DNA from: Ralstonia pickettii DTP0602
GTDB lineage: Bacteria > Pseudomonadota > Gammaproteobacteria > Burkholderiales > Burkholderiaceae
Assembly: GCA_000471925.1 (NCBI GenBank)
Contig: CP006667.1
Coordinates: 4,092,001 to 4,156,000 of the forward strand
Direction: 5' to 3'
DNA length: 64,000 nt
Under the pieces are notes generated by a model, which was given only the letters and a program-made list of their open reading frames with translations, made no database searches and had not been told where the DNA came from. This document shows, piece by piece, positions 62,608-64,000 of the stretch; position 1 is the first letter of the stretch, and the number at the start of each line of letters is the position of its first letter. The translations under genes were made by a program, and so were the position numbers.

Positions 62608-64000
62608 CTACCTCAGCGACACGCTGTCGTTCAGGATCCGCGGCGTCAGGAACACCAGCAGCTCGGTGCGGTTGCGCACCTTGGCGTTGCTCTTGAACAG
62701 GTAGCCCAGCACCGGGATATCGCCCAGCAGCGGCACCTTGTCGGTGTCGTTGGACTCCGTCTGGGTGTAGATGCCGCCGATCACCACCGTGCCGCCGTTC
62801 TCCACCAGCACCTGGGTCTGCACGTGCTTGGTGTCGATGGCAAAGCCCGAGGTGGTCTGGATGCCCACGCTGTCCTTGTTCACGTCCACGTCCAGCAGGA
62901 CATTGCCTTCGGGCGTGATCTGCGGCGTCACCTCCAGCTTCAGGTTGGCCTTGCGGAACTGCACCGAGGTAGCACCGCTGGAGGTCGCCGCCTGGTACGG
63001 CAGCTCGGTACCCTGCTCGATCAGCGCCTTGATGTTGTTGGCCGTGACCACGCGCGGGCTGGAGATGATCTTGCCCTTGCCGTCCGCTTCCAGCGCCGAC
63101 AACTCCAGTGCCAGGAATTTGGTGGCGGCGCTGTTGAACAGGCTGACCGCGACATTGGCGGGGTTGGTGCCGTTGATGGCGCCGGCCGGCAGGCTCAGGA
63201 ACGGGCCGTTGTCGGAAGTCGCCCCGGGCAGCACGTTGTTGTACGTGTTGCCGACGCGGGCGTTGTTGTACTGCCCGGCAAAGCCCAGCTTCACACCCAG
63301 GTTGCGGCTGAAGGAATCGGTGGCCTCGACGATGCGCGCCTCGATGATCACCTGGCGCACCGGGATATCGATCTTGCCGACAAAGCTCTGCACCTCTTCC
63401 AGCTTGCTGGCGATATCCGACACGAACAACTGGTTGGTACGCGCATCGGCCGTCAGCGAACCGCGCTTGGACAGCATGCGCGCACTGGCGCCCGCCGCTC
63501 CCGCCGCACCGACCGCGGGCACGGCACTGCCGCCGCCGCCGGCGTTCATGCCCAGCAGCATCCGGCGCACGTCCTCGGCGCGCTGGTAGTTGAGCTGGAA
63601 CACCTGGCTGCGGATCGGCTCGAGATCATTGATCTGCTGTTGCGACTCCAGTTCGAGCTTTTCCTTGGTCTGCAGCTCGGCCTTGGGCGCCACCCACAGC
63701 ACATTGCCATTGCGGCGCGACGCCAGCCCCTTGGCATCCATCACGATCTGCAGCGCCTGGTCCCACGGCACGTCCTTCAGACGCAGCGTCAGGTTGCCCT
63801 GCACGCTTTCGCTGGTGATGATGTTCAGGTTGGTGAAATCGGCAAACACCTGCAGCAGCGAGCGGATGTCGATGTTCTGGAAGTTCAGCGACAGGCGCTC
63901 GCCGCGGTAGCCCGGGCCGCTGATCAGCTTGGTCGGGTCCTCCTTGACCGGACGCACTTCGACCACGAACTGGGTGTCGGTCTGGTAAGAGCTGTACTCC
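62608..64000 (-). CDS. pilQ: Type IV pilus secretin PilQ (C-terminal part; 5' end outside window)
   Basis: 464 codons visible, frame open to the right edge. The N0/N1-type modules (LSLNFQNIDIRSLLQVFADF, VPWDQALQIVMDAKGL) precede the secretin core with VPLLGDIPVLGYLFKSN and the terminal RTELLVFLTPRIL. An Ala/Gly-rich insert (AAGAAGASARM) lies in the middle. Forms the outer-membrane pore for type IV pili; pilMNOP would be expected just upstream, outside the window. Confidence 0.96.
   Translation of the reverse strand, partial: EYSSYQTDTQFVVEVRPVKEDPTKLISGPGYRGERLSLNFQNIDIRSLLQVFADFTNLNIITSESVQGNLTLRLKDVPWDQALQIVMDAKGLASRRNGNVLWVAPKAELQTKEKLELESQQQINDLEPIRSQVFQLNYQRAEDVRRMLLGMNAGGGGSAVPAVGAAGAAGASARMLSKRGSLTADARTNQLFVSDIASKLEEVQSFVGKIDIPVRQVIIEARIVEATDSFSRNLGVKLGFAGQYNNARVGNTYNNVLPGATSDNGPFLSLPAGAINGTNPANVAVSLFNSAATKFLALELSALEADGKGKIISSPRVVTANNIKALIEQGTELPYQAATSSGATSVQFRKANLKLEVTPQITPEGNVLLDVDVNKDSVGIQTTSGFAIDTKHVQTQVLVENGGTVVIGGIYTQTESNDTDKVPLLGDIPVLGYLFKSNAKVRNRTELLVFLTPRILNDSVSLR

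Overview
The window reads as chromosomal DNA of a high-GC betaproteobacterium of the family Burkholderiaceae, most likely Cupriavidus or a close Ralstonia relative. The reasons are gene content and order: a pilQ-aroK-aroB-dgt-gltBD block, an mla-murA-his-hinT-tat super-cluster, petABC-sspAB with mscL, Bug-type orphan solute receptors, and a betaproteobacterial 16-strand porin. This placement rests on family knowledge and not on a database search.

Left part (1-9.4 kb): a tripartite RND efflux operon on the minus strand (lipoprotein adaptor, inner-membrane pump, outer-membrane channel cut by the window edge, joined by ATGA overlaps). Next come a large secreted repeat protein with a Gly-rich tail and a membrane-anchored metallophosphoesterase on the plus strand. 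9.4-12.9 kb: ettA, a tiny Cys/His protein with a natural C-terminal seven-histidine tail, a YgjP-like zinc metallopeptidase, and a GH114-type lipoprotein. 12.9-14.3 kb is an unusual gene-poor stretch. It holds a strongly structured RNA-like leader, a 38-codon ORF with a good ribosome binding site that seems to be frameshifted at a T5 run, and a second diverged copy of the same short coding tract about 800 bp away. 14.3-17.7 kb: a catabolic-looking module (Bug receptor, amidase, FadR-type regulator) with a perfect 9-9-9 inverted repeat just upstream of the regulator. 17.9-20.0 kb: a LytS/LytTR-like two-component pair plus a free-standing paralogue of the kinase's membrane domain. 20.3-22.1 kb: a solitary NERD nuclease-helicase fusion.

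Middle part (22.2-31.9 kb): tRNA-Thr(UGU), sspB-sspA, the cytochrome bc1 operon (petA-petB-petC), mscL, a Nif3-like protein, a DegS/DegQ-type protease and a porin. 31.1-49.8 kb is one very long minus-strand series: mlaF-mlaE-mlaD-mlaA-mlaC-mlaB (phospholipid trafficking), a two-gene ABC exporter, ibaG, murA, then hisG-D-C-B, marC, hisH-A-F-I-E, a small membrane protein, a HIT protein and tatA-tatB-tatC, closed by a clear terminator. It couples envelope maintenance, histidine biosynthesis and twin-arginine export in one transcription direction.

Right part (50-64 kb): a second Bug receptor, a GNAT acetyltransferase, glutamate synthase (gltD, gltB) with a well-formed sigma70 promoter, a RAYT-type Y1 transposase gene with short inverted ends, dgt, aroB, aroK, and the 3' part of the pilQ secretin gene. 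No CRISPR array, rRNA, prophage or conventional insertion sequence was seen. Most of the window is ordinary housekeeping DNA; the most unusual part is 13.1-14.2 kb.
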